Shown here piece after piece: positions 21,973-29,092 of a stretch of DNA of 35,931 bases. The stretch covers positions 1 to 35,931 of the forward strand of contig JBFLYC010000035.1 in NCBI GenBank assembly GCA_040756735.1. The letters are read 5' to 3'. The stretch is from JBFLYC01 sp040756735 (GTDB lineage Bacteria > Bacillota > DSM-16504 > Desulfitibacterales > Desulfitibacteraceae). The notes below the pieces were generated by a model. That model did not search any database. It had not been told where the DNA came from and was given only the letters and a program-made list of their open reading frames with translations. Within the stretch, counting starts at the first letter, position 1, and each line of letters starts with the position of its first letter. The position numbers were made by a program, and so were the translations under genes.

Positions 21973-22291
21973 TTCCCTCACCATATGTATCAGATATTTC
22001 GTCATCAGCAAAAACAATTAATTCATATCCCCACCTATCAATTCTATCTTTGATTGTGTTCCACTCGGGATAAACACCATGAGTTCCCCAATAGTATGGT
22101 AAATTAAAATCATATCCTTTTCTTCTTAACTCTTTATATGTTAAAAACAATACTGCTCTGAACTTAATGTAATCAGTAGTTTTTTTTGCAAGTGAACAAA
22201 TAACATACAAGAGCATTTTGTCTACTAATGGAATTTTTCTTCTTAGCCACCAATTTCGTATTCCTTTCTTCTTTCGCAAGTATATATTCAT
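21932..22291 (-). CDS. Hypothetical basic protein
   Basis: 119 residues from ATG 22291 (MNIYLRKKKGIRNWWLRRKI). A helical domain contains LLYVICSLAKKTTDYIKFRA and FLTYKELRRKGYDFNLPYYW, then GTHGVYPEW. The pattern resembles a winged-helix-like DNA-binding fold but I cannot name it. GAGGAAGTG precedes the ATG, which is two bases after the TGA of the zinc-finger frame at 22294. Confidence 0.65.
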   Translation of the reverse strand: MNIYLRKKKGIRNWWLRRKIPLVDKMLLYVICSLAKKTTDYIKFRAVLFLTYKELRRKGYDFNLPYYWGTHGVYPEWNTIKDRIDRWGYELIVFADDEISDTYGEGNEKERDRSQNQIS

Positions 22292-22293
22292 TT

Positions 22294-22389
22294 TCAACAC
22301 TTCCTCTTAATCTCACCTATTCTCCTTAAGCATTCGGTAGAGCAGACATAAAAACTGCTACATCCTTCGTGGTTATCGCATATTCCCAA
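22294..22389 (-). CDS. 31-residue zinc-finger frame (possible 3' part of a frameshifted gene)
   Basis: TTG 22389, preceded by AAAGGTAG: a short protein GICDNHEGCSSFYVC, then STECLRRIGEIKRKC. Five cysteines in a treble-clef-like order (C-x5-C, C-x3-C). It overlaps the 22326-22430 frame, which supplies a CxxC at its own start, so the two may be one gene broken by a frameshift. Its TGA is two bases before the next ATG. Confidence 0.5.
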   Translation of the reverse strand: MGICDNHEGCSSFYVCSTECLRRIGEIKRKC

Positions 22390-22430
22390 TCGCTACCTTT
22401 CATTTTTTGCCCACAACATGCACACATCAT
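22326..22430 (-). CDS. 34-residue CACC zinc-binding frame
   Basis: MMCACCGQKMKGSDWEYAIT, ending MSALPNA. Start has GGGTGATTAA and overlaps the TGA of the preceding gene. A CxxC knuckle and Trp, then a less structured end where it overlaps the 22294 frame. Either an independent tiny gene or the 5' half of a frameshifted zinc finger. Confidence 0.45.
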   Translation of the reverse strand: MMCACCGQKMKGSDWEYAITTKDVAVFMSALPNA

Positions 22431-22951
22431 TTAATCACCCCATCATTCCCTATTATTTTTATACAACGGTATTTTTCTTTTGTAAGTTTCCCAATAGCAA
22501 CTGCACTACCAAAAATATGCCAGTAATTTTTTTTACAACCAAATTTTTCTTTAATCATATCCATAACTTCCTGTTCTTGCCCATCTATATGGTAAATATA
22601 AAAATTACCAATATCTCCCCTTTTTCTTTTCTCTCCTTTGGCATAGTGTATTCTATGGATGTCATAACCATGATTTTTTAGTGTATAATACATTGCACTA
22701 TAATTAGTACCAAAGTTTCTTTTAAGTTCGTAGGCAAATCTGGGTTTTTCTTTAACTAAATTATACATTGTGATTGTATTACTTTTTGATCTAATCCTTT
22801 TTTTACCAATCGGTTTACATGCTAAATGATAAGCAACATATGGTTGCCCAAACACACTGCGAGAACCTGAGTACCAATACTTCTCTCCTACATTAATAAT
22901 TTTCCTACACCAATAGCATGAGTATTCTTTACGTGCTATTCTAAATACCAT
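22427..22951 (-). CDS. Zinc-finger protein, PARP-finger-like N-terminus
   Basis: 174 residues. CYWCRKIINVGEKYWYSG, then AYHLACKP, gives CxxC, Gly-x-Tyr-aromatic and HxxxC as in PARP-type or similar DNA-end-binding fingers. A helical middle (YNLVKEKPRFAYELKRNFGT) resembles a winged helix and the C-terminus is basic. GGTGGGTGA precedes the ATG. DNA-binding is likely; the family assignment is tentative. Confidence 0.75.
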   Translation of the reverse strand: MVFRIARKEYSCYWCRKIINVGEKYWYSGSRSVFGQPYVAYHLACKPIGKKRIRSKSNTITMYNLVKEKPRFAYELKRNFGTNYSAMYYTLKNHGYDIHRIHYAKGEKRKRGDIGNFYIYHIDGQEQEVMDMIKEKFGCKKNYWHIFGSAVAIGKLTKEKYRCIKIIGNDGVIK

Positions 22952-22974
22952 TTAATCACCCACCTCTTTCATTA

Positions 22975-23142
22975 TCATGTCAAATTTTTTTCGCTACCGT
23001 TTTCCACATCTACCATATTTCCACCCACTATGTTTTGTTTTTTTATCACATACCCTCTTAGTTTTAACTCTATTATGTAGTTGTATGTTGCTTTTGTGCT
23101 TGAAGATACGCAATCTTTTAGGAAGTTTTCAATTTCTTTCAT
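22975..23142 (-). CDS. Small helical protein, probably frameshifted at its end
   Basis: 55 residues from ATG 23142, overlapping the previous TAA (TAATG). MKEIENFLKDCVSSSTKATY continues NYIIELKLRGYVIK, a small helix-turn-helix-like unit. The last codons run through an A7 tract where a near-identical 33-base segment in the 24097 gene has one extra base; adding it would continue with FDMIMKEVGD. So the present end may be the result of a deletion or a homopolymer error. Confidence 0.55.
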   Translation of the reverse strand: MKEIENFLKDCVSSSTKATYNYIIELKLRGYVIKKQNIVGGNMVDVENGSEKNLT

Positions 23143-24026
23143 TATTTTGCCTTCCAATAATGACCTTTTTCACAATGTAACCTATAAAAATCTCCTATAC
23201 GGGATATTTCATTGGGTGTATCGTTACATATCGGACAGTTACAAAAATTGTTGGGTGTATTTTTTTTCTTAGTTGCCAATTTTAATTGTTCTTCTTGTTT
23301 CTCAATGAACATATCCCATGCTTTGTGGAAATGCTTTTCGGATAATGTTTCAATGGGTTTGAGTTCGAAGCCTTTCAACTTACCTTCAAGACTACAGACT
23401 GGACCAGATATTACAATGGGCGAACTATCAATTGTTGAATATTTGATTGTTAATCCACTCTTAGTAATAATCTTCATGCTGAGGTTGTCGGGATAAAAAC
23501 ATTTTGGAGTTTTATCTGTAGAAACCTCTATGCTTGTAGATATCAATGTATCCTCAATAATAACATCCTGTTCAACTGCTATGTAGCTTTTCACGCATTT
23601 TTCATAAGAAGTCGTTTTTTTTGGACAACCACTAATCACCTCACAAGGTCTATGGTCATATCGTAATATTGTTGTATTATTAATCTTCTTGCCGAATATA
23701 GTTACTCTGTGTAATCTTTGTAGTTGTCCATTGCAACTCGGACATTTCAGAGTATGTCTCAGAGAATAAAATTCGTTCTCAATTTTTGTTATGTAACTTC
23801 TATACGATGTCTCTGATACCTTATGTTTTTGCCTTCTATACATAAGCATACATTTTTTTTTCAATGATTTCTCAATAACTTGCAAATCTCCTGGTAATGT
23901 AACTTCATATATGTTCTTACAATTCTTACAGATGACATTAACTTTCGGGATGTCAAAGTATTGCTTCCGACCAAAGAAAAAAATATCACCCACTATGTAT
24001 TTATAGTCAGGATGCTTTCCATCCAT
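23142..24026 (-). CDS. Multi-zinc-ribbon protein of unknown function
   Basis: 294 residues. Cysteine pairs: CKNCKNIYEV, CPSCNGQL, single cysteines in the middle, and at the end CNCPICND with LHCEKGH, so at least two zinc sites frame a beta-rich middle of about 150 residues. TATA-like AATATAAAAAC lies 30 bases upstream and there is only a weak AAAG before the ATG, so a short-leader transcript is likely. Not recognised. Confidence 0.75.
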   Translation of the reverse strand: MDGKHPDYKYIVGDIFFFGRKQYFDIPKVNVICKNCKNIYEVTLPGDLQVIEKSLKKKCMLMYRRQKHKVSETSYRSYITKIENEFYSLRHTLKCPSCNGQLQRLHRVTIFGKKINNTTILRYDHRPCEVISGCPKKTTSYEKCVKSYIAVEQDVIIEDTLISTSIEVSTDKTPKCFYPDNLSMKIITKSGLTIKYSTIDSSPIVISGPVCSLEGKLKGFELKPIETLSEKHFHKAWDMFIEKQEEQLKLATKKKNTPNNFCNCPICNDTPNEISRIGDFYRLHCEKGHYWKAK

Positions 24027-24052
24027 CTTTCTATTTAATAGGAATGTTTTAG

Positions 24053-24062
24053 TTTTTATATT
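24053..24062 (-). promoter_or_regulatory. TATA-like box of the 23142 gene
   Basis: AATATAAAAACT on the minus strand, centred about 30 bases from the ATG at 24026. A nine-codon frame (MKIVTGGEI) preceded by GAGGTGATTGA lies immediately upstream (24053-24085) and could be a leader peptide or chance. Confidence 0.4.
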
Positions 24063-24096
24063 TCACCACCTGTTACTATTTTCATTTCAATCACCT

Positions 24097-24378
24097 CTAT
24101 CTATGATATTTTTCCATCCCATGTTTAACCTCATTCAAAACTTCATTTATAAGGTTTATACTTTCTTCTAACATTTGTTGGCAAGTAGAACAACTGCGTA
24201 AATGATCATAACAATGTTTGCAAGACCTAAGAATATTAAAGTGCATCACTTTTGTAATATCTTTTAATACCCATGCCCACTCAAGATTATGTTTGGCAAT
24301 GAGTGATACTATTGTTTCATTCACCTCTTTCATTATCATGTCAAATCTTTTTTCTCCATCATCATTCGTTTTCAGCAT
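24097..24378 (-). CDS. Helical protein with CxxC pair
   Basis: 93 residues from ATG 24378, following AAGGTGG. Long helices (GEKRFDMIMKEVNETIVSLI, MLEESINLINEVLNEVKHG) around CKHCYDHLRSCSTC, which may hold one zinc with a helical hairpin. The preceding TGA is one base away. Contains the 33-base segment nearly repeated at 22961-22992. Confidence 0.7.
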   Translation of the reverse strand: MLKTNDDGEKRFDMIMKEVNETIVSLIAKHNLEWAWVLKDITKVMHFNILRSCKHCYDHLRSCSTCQQMLEESINLINEVLNEVKHGMEKYHR

Positions 24379-24500
24379 TTCACCCACCTTTTCCCTTTTG
24401 TTTTTGTTAGCTTCTCCAACTCATAAGTTTCTCTACAATCATCATCACAAAAATCACCAGTGTATATTTTCTTGCCACAAGATTTGCAATAGTGTTTCAT
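24372..24500 (-). CDS. 42-residue zinc-finger protein
   Basis: MKHYCKSCGKKIYTGDFCDD, then DCRETYELEKL. CxxC followed by C-x3-C is a treble-clef or FCS-like knuckle. GAGAGGATG precedes the ATG by seven bases; its own TGA overlaps the next start region. Confidence 0.75.
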   Translation of the reverse strand: MKHYCKSCGKKIYTGDFCDDDCRETYELEKLTKTKGKRWVKC

Positions 24501-24506
24501 TTTCAA

Positions 24507-24647
24507 TCATCCTCTCCCGACCATTTCAATTACTTCATACCTAAATTCAAAACCATATTTTTTCAGTTTGTAAAGGATGTTAAAAAGCGCACCTTCTTCG
24601 GTATTATCACCAATCCATTCTACTATAACCCGATTAAGTTTATCCAT
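24507..24647 (-). CDS. 46-residue hypothetical protein
   Basis: MDKLNRVIVEWIGDNTEEGA, then FNILYKLKKYGFEFRYEVIE. A small alpha/beta unit without cysteines. GAGGTGA, which contains the stop of the RHH gene, precedes the ATG. Not recognised. Confidence 0.7.
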   Translation of the reverse strand: MDKLNRVIVEWIGDNTEEGALFNILYKLKKYGFEFRYEVIEMVGRG

Positions 24648-24653
24648 TATCAC

Positions 24654-24782
24654 TCACCTCACTCTCAGCTTTTCCCTTATTGCATCTCTTACCCATTCAC
24701 TTACAGTTTTATATTTTCCAACCATGTCCTTTTGTATCGCATCCCATAAATCTTGTGGAATGATGATATTTCGTTTTTCCAT
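24654..24782 (-). CDS. 42-residue RHH protein
   Basis: MEKRNIIIPQDLWDAIQKDM, then KTVSEWVRDAIREKLRVR: strand, helix, turn, helix of a minimal RHH (CopG-like) domain. GGGGGAATAAAG precedes the ATG; a TATA-like GATTTATAAG lies near 24826, so it opens an operon. The 146 bases upstream (24783-24928) hold this promoter and an A-rich/GA-rich stretch (GAGAGAGGGGGCGGGG, 24894-24909) but no gene. Confidence 0.75.
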   Translation of the reverse strand: MEKRNIIIPQDLWDAIQKDMVGKYKTVSEWVRDAIREKLRVR

Positions 24783-24928
24783 CTTTATTCCCCCATTTTT
24801 TCATATATAGTATGGGCTTTATCCCTTATAAATCTTTTTAACCAAGTTTTACATACTCATGGCTTCATTTAATTATTGTTAAACAAAAAATTAGAGAGAG
24901 GGGGCGGGGAAAGTGTGGGCTGCTATGC

Positions 24929-25126
24929 CTATGGCTCTATTATGCTCTCTTCCCCCCTCTCTTTCAGCTTAAGATAACATATATGGCACAGATAACCAAG
25001 CTTTGTTTTATGGCTTTTTGTCGGCTTACCACAAACCTCACATTTTAGCGATTTCTCTATTATTACTTTTTGCATTTTGCCATCTTTATCCATAGTATAG
25101 TATTTTTCTTCCACTATATATGACAT
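24929..25126 (-). CDS. 65-residue zinc-ribbon protein
   Basis: From ATG 25126: MSYIVEEKYYTMDKDGKMQK, a beta-hairpin-like start, then KCEVCGKPTKSHKTKLGYLC and HICYLK, a standard zinc ribbon. AAGGGTG lies eight bases upstream. It follows the TAG of the previous gene by two bases. Confidence 0.75.
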   Translation of the reverse strand: MSYIVEEKYYTMDKDGKMQKVIIEKSLKCEVCGKPTKSHKTKLGYLCHICYLKLKERGEESIIEP

Positions 25127-25128
25127 GG

Positions 25129-25266
25129 CTAATACACCCTTATATTCCAACTTACGCCTTTTCCATCACTCGGCTGTCTGTTTAGCTTTTTCAATACCAT
25201 ATGCATAGCTTCATTCATATCTTTAAACTCATATATAGCTCCATCTTTATCTATTACTTTTATCAC
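25129..25266 (-). CDS. 45-residue hypothetical protein
   Basis: GTG start with GGAGGTT upstream: MIKVIDKDGAIYEFKDMNEA, then MVLKKLNRQPSDGKGVSWNI. Small alpha/beta unit, no cysteines. Not recognised. Overlaps the upstream basic peptide by 20 bases. Confidence 0.65.
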   Translation of the reverse strand: MIKVIDKDGAIYEFKDMNEAMHMVLKKLNRQPSDGKGVSWNIRVY

Positions 25267-25351
25267 GTTTTAAACCTCCATTTTTTCTAACTGCATATCT
25301 TATTGCTTGTTTCAATAAAGCTCTTTCTTTCTTCCTTCTCTTTTTTGTCAA
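25247..25351 (-). CDS. 34-residue very basic peptide
   Basis: TTG start with GGGGGATAGC upstream. TKKRRKKERALLKQAIRYAV, then RKNGGLKRDKSNR: twelve or more Lys/Arg. Probably a nucleic-acid-binding peptide if expressed. Support rests on the ribosome binding site and packing. Confidence 0.5.
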   Translation of the reverse strand: MTKKRRKKERALLKQAIRYAVRKNGGLKRDKSNR

Positions 25352-25366
25352 GCTATCCCCCAAAGC

Positions 25367-25609
25367 TCACACAGAAGGCGGGCTATATTTGGAAAAGCAA
25401 TCTGACGGACTTGGACTTCCAACTTTCGTAATTTGTATTTCAGCATGCTGTTTCAATATTATTTCTCTATGTTTTTTTAACAAATAGTAGCTCATCTTAC
25501 GATAGCAACTACTACAATATTTTTTATCATCCCTTCGTGCAATATACATAATCTCACCACAGTATATACACTTTGGAACTTTATTTTTTTTCGCCAACTT
25601 AACCCCCAT
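25367..25609 (-). CDS. 80-residue zinc-finger protein
   Basis: MGVKLAKKNKVPKCIYCGEI, then YCSSCYRKMSYYLLKKHREI. CxxC-x15-CxxC zinc ribbon followed by a basic helix. No ribosome binding site before ATG 25609; a TTG four codons on has GGGGGTTAAG. The TGA of the upstream gene is 22 bases away. Confidence 0.7.
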   Translation of the reverse strand: MGVKLAKKNKVPKCIYCGEIMYIARRDDKKYCSSCYRKMSYYLLKKHREIILKQHAEIQITKVGSPSPSDCFSKYSPPSV

Positions 25610-25633
25610 CTACTTATATGGATTTATCTTTTT

Positions 25634-26086
25634 TCATAGTAATTTTTCATATCTTTCTTCATCAAAGACAGCCAACTCTTTTGAATTAAATTTCACAATT
25701 GGCTTTAGATAATAATTAGGAATAAATATACTTGCTATCTCATTCATTTCCATTTTATCAAAAGTAGGGTCTAAAACAACATTATCTACAATTACAACAG
25801 CATGGTTCTCATCCTTTTTTGCTTGGAAAATATATACATAAGCATTATAGCCAAGTATTTCTAACAATGTTGTTAGTGTCATAGCTTTATCCTCACAATC
25901 TGACGACTCATTCTCAAATAATGTTTGTTGAGGATAATACCAATCGTCAAATTCATCTGGATATGTTATTATCTCATCACGCATAAAATAGAATGCTCTT
26001 TTAATATTGCCTAATTTATGGGCTAAATCAATAACTCTTTTGTCTTTTTTTCCTTCAATGATAAACAGCCTAAGGTCTATCATCAT
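25634..26086 (-). CDS. Transglutaminase-like cysteine protease-fold protein
   Basis: 150 residues. Catalytic triad pattern: Cys in SSDCEDKAMTLTTLLEILGY, His in KDENHAVVIVDN, Asp in VVLDPTFD, the order and spacing of the transglutaminase-like fold. WYYPQQTLFENESSDCEDKA with aromatic residues before the Cys is typical of such proteases and peptide-modifying enzymes. No signal peptide. In a virion block it may process virion or host-surface proteins (inference). Its ATG overlaps the preceding gene by 17 bases. Confidence 0.8.
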   Translation of the reverse strand: MMIDLRLFIIEGKKDKRVIDLAHKLGNIKRAFYFMRDEIITYPDEFDDWYYPQQTLFENESSDCEDKAMTLTTLLEILGYNAYVYIFQAKKDENHAVVIVDNVVLDPTFDKMEMNEIASIFIPNYYLKPIVKFNSKELAVFDEERYEKLL

Positions 26087-26282
26087 CTCTGTTGTATAAT
26101 CTCCTTATACCTTTAAGAATACAATAGGGTATATTATCAATCTTACTTGCAAATGTACAATGTATTCCATTAAATAATATTTTATCTGTACAACCTGAAA
26201 TATCAGGGCAATCTACTTTAGTCTTTTTCAATATCCCATATCCTTTTCTTTTATCTATTATCCTCGTCTTGAAATTAACCAT
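26070..26282 (-). CDS. 70-residue cysteine-containing protein
   Basis: MVNFKTRIIDKRKGYGILKK, then CPDISGC, HCTFAS and YCILKGIRRL. Four spaced cysteines. It overlaps the upstream membrane protein by 25 bases and the transglutaminase-like gene by 17. AGGGC before the ATG. Not recognised. Confidence 0.65.
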   Translation of the reverse strand: MVNFKTRIIDKRKGYGILKKTKVDCPDISGCTDKILFNGIHCTFASKIDNIPYCILKGIRRLYNRDDDRP

Positions 26283-26656
26283 ATTAGCCCTGCCAAACTA
26301 CCTAAGCCTAATAATATCCAGAGCCATGTATAATCAGGTTGTGTTGTAGTTGTAGCAGTTCTTGTTCCACCTGCTGTAAGAGCTTCTGTTAATTTTACAC
26401 TTGCTGAACCCAAGTGCTTGAACCCACACATGACACAACCAGCTTTACCCACTAACTCACCACCAAATAATTGCTTTTCCAACTCTTTTCTTTTCTGTCT
26501 GATAAGTGCTGCCTCCTCTGGTCTTTCTTTAGCTAAATGCGCCTCGGCTTCCTGCATCTGATCATAAACTTCTACCATCTTTTCTTCTTCTCTTGTCATT
26601 TTTCTGCCGAGTAGGCGTTCACGCAAAGCCTTAATTTCTTCGTGTGTTATTGCCAA
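26258..26656 (-). CDS. Membrane-anchored protein with CxxC and coiled coil
   Basis: 132 residues. Long charged coiled coil (about 5-70; MTREEEKMVEVYDQMQEAEA), GCVMCGFKHLGSA, a Thr-rich linker (TAGGTRTATTTTQ), then one transmembrane helix (TWLWILLGLGSLAGLIWLIS) and RRG. Topology suggests a C-terminally anchored protein. TTG start with AAGGGGGTGAGAG upstream. It follows the small membrane gene at 26660 by three bases. Likely envelope component. Confidence 0.8.
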   Translation of the reverse strand: MAITHEEIKALRERLLGRKMTREEEKMVEVYDQMQEAEAHLAKERPEEAALIRQKRKELEKQLFGGELVGKAGCVMCGFKHLGSASVKLTEALTAGGTRTATTTTQPDYTWLWILLGLGSLAGLIWLISRRG

Positions 26657-26659
26657 CTC

Positions 26660-26827
26660 TCACCCCCTTATCATAGCCATAGCAGGTGAAACAACCATTG
26701 AAGTAGCTTTAGCTACCCTGCCTTTTTCAATTGCTAAATAGATACCAATAGATAGAGCAGCGAAGCTCAGGAATAGTGCAAGTAGCGATAGGTTTTTTTC
26801 TTGCTCTGGTGTTAGTGGTATAAAAAT
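26660..26827 (-). CDS. Small membrane protein with an apparent non-canonical start
   Basis: Frame of 55 codons, reading FIPLTPEQEKNLSLLALFLS and continuing FAALSIGIYLAIEKGRVAKA to a TGA four bases from the next start. The first possible ATG is 43 codons in, and no GTG or TTG precedes it; ATT (26827) and ATA (26821) are the only plausible starts. AAAGGGGGTGA stands directly upstream, best spaced for the ATA. One transmembrane helix (about 13-33) preceded by a short acidic segment. The surrounding genes are membrane proteins, so the frame is very probably real, whatever its start. Confidence 0.65.
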   Translation of the reverse strand: MFIPLTPEQEKNLSLLALFLSFAALSIGIYLAIEKGRVAKATSMVVSPAMAMIRG

Positions 26828-26836
26828 TCACCCCCT

Positions 26837-28273
26837 TTAAAATGAGCATTTTTCCTCACATCTTTCTTTCCATAATCTTTCAAGCTCTGTTTTTTCTTCA
26901 GAAGATAGAGAACATGCACAATGCCCTTCTGAACATTTTAGCCATCCACATTTTTCACAAGTTTTAGCTTCTTTTACTTTAAATGGCTTATAGCACACAA
27001 AACATATATGCTCTTCACCTGAGCAACATTCACTTGGTGTTATTATCTCACTTAATGCTTTTTTTTCAATCTCTGAAAAGTCTGGGTTTCCGCTGTGCTC
27101 ACCACTCTCGCCCTCATGCCCTTTAGACGCCATTTCCTTTGATACACACACCAATCCTCCTTCTTTATATACAGCACACATAAAGTCATGTCCCATTTGC
27201 TTAAACTTCTCTATATCTGCTTTGGATAGTTTAGCAATACCAGATGGATGTGTATGAACACTGCCCTTTATACCAGTACAAGAGGCTAATGTTTGTTCAA
27301 CCCTACCATCTACACTTTTTGCTGTACCCTCAATAGGCTCAGTAGTAGTGCTACCACATACACCTATTTCAAATTCGTGTCCCGTTTCTTTTGTTTTCTT
27401 CCATATACCATCTATCGCTTCTTTATGTTTGTTATAGATTTCTTCGCTTAAGCTGTCTTCACTTAGCTCAACATATTCAGCATCTTCTGGCTCCTTACTC
27501 TTCTTAGTTATTAGTTTAACAGCAACATAGATACCACCTATAGCTATAGCTGCTATTATGCCATATGTTACTAATGATTTCCACCACTCAGCCTTTCCAT
27601 ATATATCCTTATATAAATCATCAAATTTGAGACCTTCTTTAATTGTCCTTGCAGAACCACCTATGAATTTATAACCCACCTCATTTAAAGCTATCTCTAT
27701 TACATGCCCATTCCCAAAAGTTCTTACTTCAACATCTGATATACCATCACCATTAACATCTATATAATCTTGTTTCACTATTTTTTGAGACTGCATGGCT
27801 AAATCCAAAGCATGTCTTCTATTTATTTCCATTTCACGAACTGTTAATGCAATAGTTATGGTTATTAGGGTTGCTGCAACAGCTATTATTAATGCAACAG
27901 CCACTGCTGGAGTAATAGGACTGTGCCCTGGTATTTCAATTGCCATAGTAGTTTTTAGTGCATCATACGGAACTTCATCTTCTGTAACAGGCTCTCCTAA
28001 GATTATTGGCATACCTTCTGGTGTCTTGCCTACAATACTGCCAACATAGGGCAGAATCTCTTTAACTTCTAATGGCTTTCCTTCCACAGTGGGAATATAA
28101 GGTGATGTTGCTATTGGTCTAACAATCAGTGCAGTACCAGTCTCTCTCGTCTCTGGTAGTGGATTATGTAGCGATAGTAGTGTCCCAGGCAAAAGGCTTG
28201 GACTTACATTTGCTTCGTTTGTATGTGGAAAGCACCACCCTAATCTTGTCCTTATCCTATATGGATATATCAT
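26837..28273 (-). CDS. Membrane-anchored JAMM/MPN metalloprotease-like protein with zinc ribbon
   Basis: 478 residues. Beta-rich N-terminal part (about 1-115), transmembrane helix (about 120-143; VALIIAVAATLITITIAL), a DVNGDGISDVEV calcium-loop-like segment, a second helix (about 238-260; YGIIAAIAIGGIYVAVKLI), then a JAB/MPN domain with HTHPSGIAKLSKAD, matching HxH-x7-SxxD, and an upstream EFEIGVCG giving the acidic residue. C-terminal cysteine-rich ribbon (CFVCYKPF, CEKCGWLKC, CAC). GAGGAGGTG precedes the ATG. JAMM enzymes cut isopeptide or peptide bonds; here probably facing the lumen or cytoplasm between two helices. Substrate unknown. Confidence 0.85.
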   Translation of the reverse strand: MIYPYRIRTRLGWCFPHTNEANVSPSLLPGTLLSLHNPLPETRETGTALIVRPIATSPYIPTVEGKPLEVKEILPYVGSIVGKTPEGMPIILGEPVTEDEVPYDALKTTMAIEIPGHSPITPAVAVALIIAVAATLITITIALTVREMEINRRHALDLAMQSQKIVKQDYIDVNGDGISDVEVRTFGNGHVIEIALNEVGYKFIGGSARTIKEGLKFDDLYKDIYGKAEWWKSLVTYGIIAAIAIGGIYVAVKLITKKSKEPEDAEYVELSEDSLSEEIYNKHKEAIDGIWKKTKETGHEFEIGVCGSTTTEPIEGTAKSVDGRVEQTLASCTGIKGSVHTHPSGIAKLSKADIEKFKQMGHDFMCAVYKEGGLVCVSKEMASKGHEGESGEHSGNPDFSEIEKKALSEIITPSECCSGEEHICFVCYKPFKVKEAKTCEKCGWLKCSEGHCACSLSSEEKTELERLWKERCEEKCSF

Positions 28274-29088
28274 TCACACACCTCCTCTGCTAATTCTGTT
28301 ACATTGATTGTAAAATTTATTTCATCAACATAACAAGCAAGACCTACACCATGTACTCTTACCCTGCTACCCTCTATTTTTGGTGAAATATCTATGTCCT
28401 TCCATTGCCCAGACATTACATCACCATGCCAGACTCTATTTCCATCTACAAATATCTCATATGCTAATGGTATAAATCCCACACCACCAGCTCTGAACTT
28501 GCCAGTTATCTTATTTACTCTATATTTTTCACCTAAGCTACAGCCTAAATCTCTTTCATACATAGCAATTTCATGGCATGATAAATCTAAAGTTGCTATC
28601 AGCCTCAATGCAGTATAGGTATATCCCACATCACCAGGCATACTAGCCTCAACATAGTATGCTTTTGCATCACAATAGCCCTCTTTAGTGGAAATAAAAT
28701 CATAGTAGCCAATTGGTATATTCTCAAATACCCATTTGCCATTTCTATCACTATAAGTATAATAGCTCTCACCAGTTTCTCTGTTAGTAATTACTATTCT
28801 AACACCTTCAAGAGGACCATGAACATACATCTCCTCAAGCCATACAGCTGTACCAGAAATTGTTACTGTTTTTGGTGGTACAATGGCTGGTGGTACACAC
28901 CTTACTTTTGTCCATTCAGCAATAGGAATATATCTTTTCTCTATTTCACACCATTTTTCACCAGGTGGCGGGACAGGGGGAAAGAGCTTCTCACGATAAT
29001 ACCATAGTGCTATCGCTGCTGGTATTCCTATTGCTAATGCCATCCCACCATATAAAAGTGTTTTTTTTCCTTTTTCTGTTAGTGCCAC
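28270..29088 (-). CDS. Anchored protein with carboxypeptidase-regulatory-like fold
   Basis: 272 residues. N-terminal signal anchor (about 11-30; LLYGGMALAIGIPAAIALWY), the segment PPGEKWCEIEKRYIPIAEWT shared with the next gene, then a beta-sandwich of CarboxypepD_reg type (PLEGVRIVITNRETGESYYT, SDRNGKWVFENIPIGYY) and a C-terminal beta domain. GTG start with GAGGTGATAAA. Such folds bind or display on surfaces; likely an external virion protein. Its stop overlaps the JAMM gene start (ATGA). Confidence 0.8.
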   Translation of the reverse strand: MALTEKGKKTLLYGGMALAIGIPAAIALWYYREKLFPPVPPPGEKWCEIEKRYIPIAEWTKVRCVPPAIVPPKTVTISGTAVWLEEMYVHGPLEGVRIVITNRETGESYYTYSDRNGKWVFENIPIGYYDFISTKEGYCDAKAYYVEASMPGDVGYTYTALRLIATLDLSCHEIAMYERDLGCSLGEKYRVNKITGKFRAGGVGFIPLAYEIFVDGNRVWHGDVMSGQWKDIDISPKIEGSRVRVHGVGLACYVDEINFTINVTELAEEVCE

Positions 29089-29092
29089 TTTA

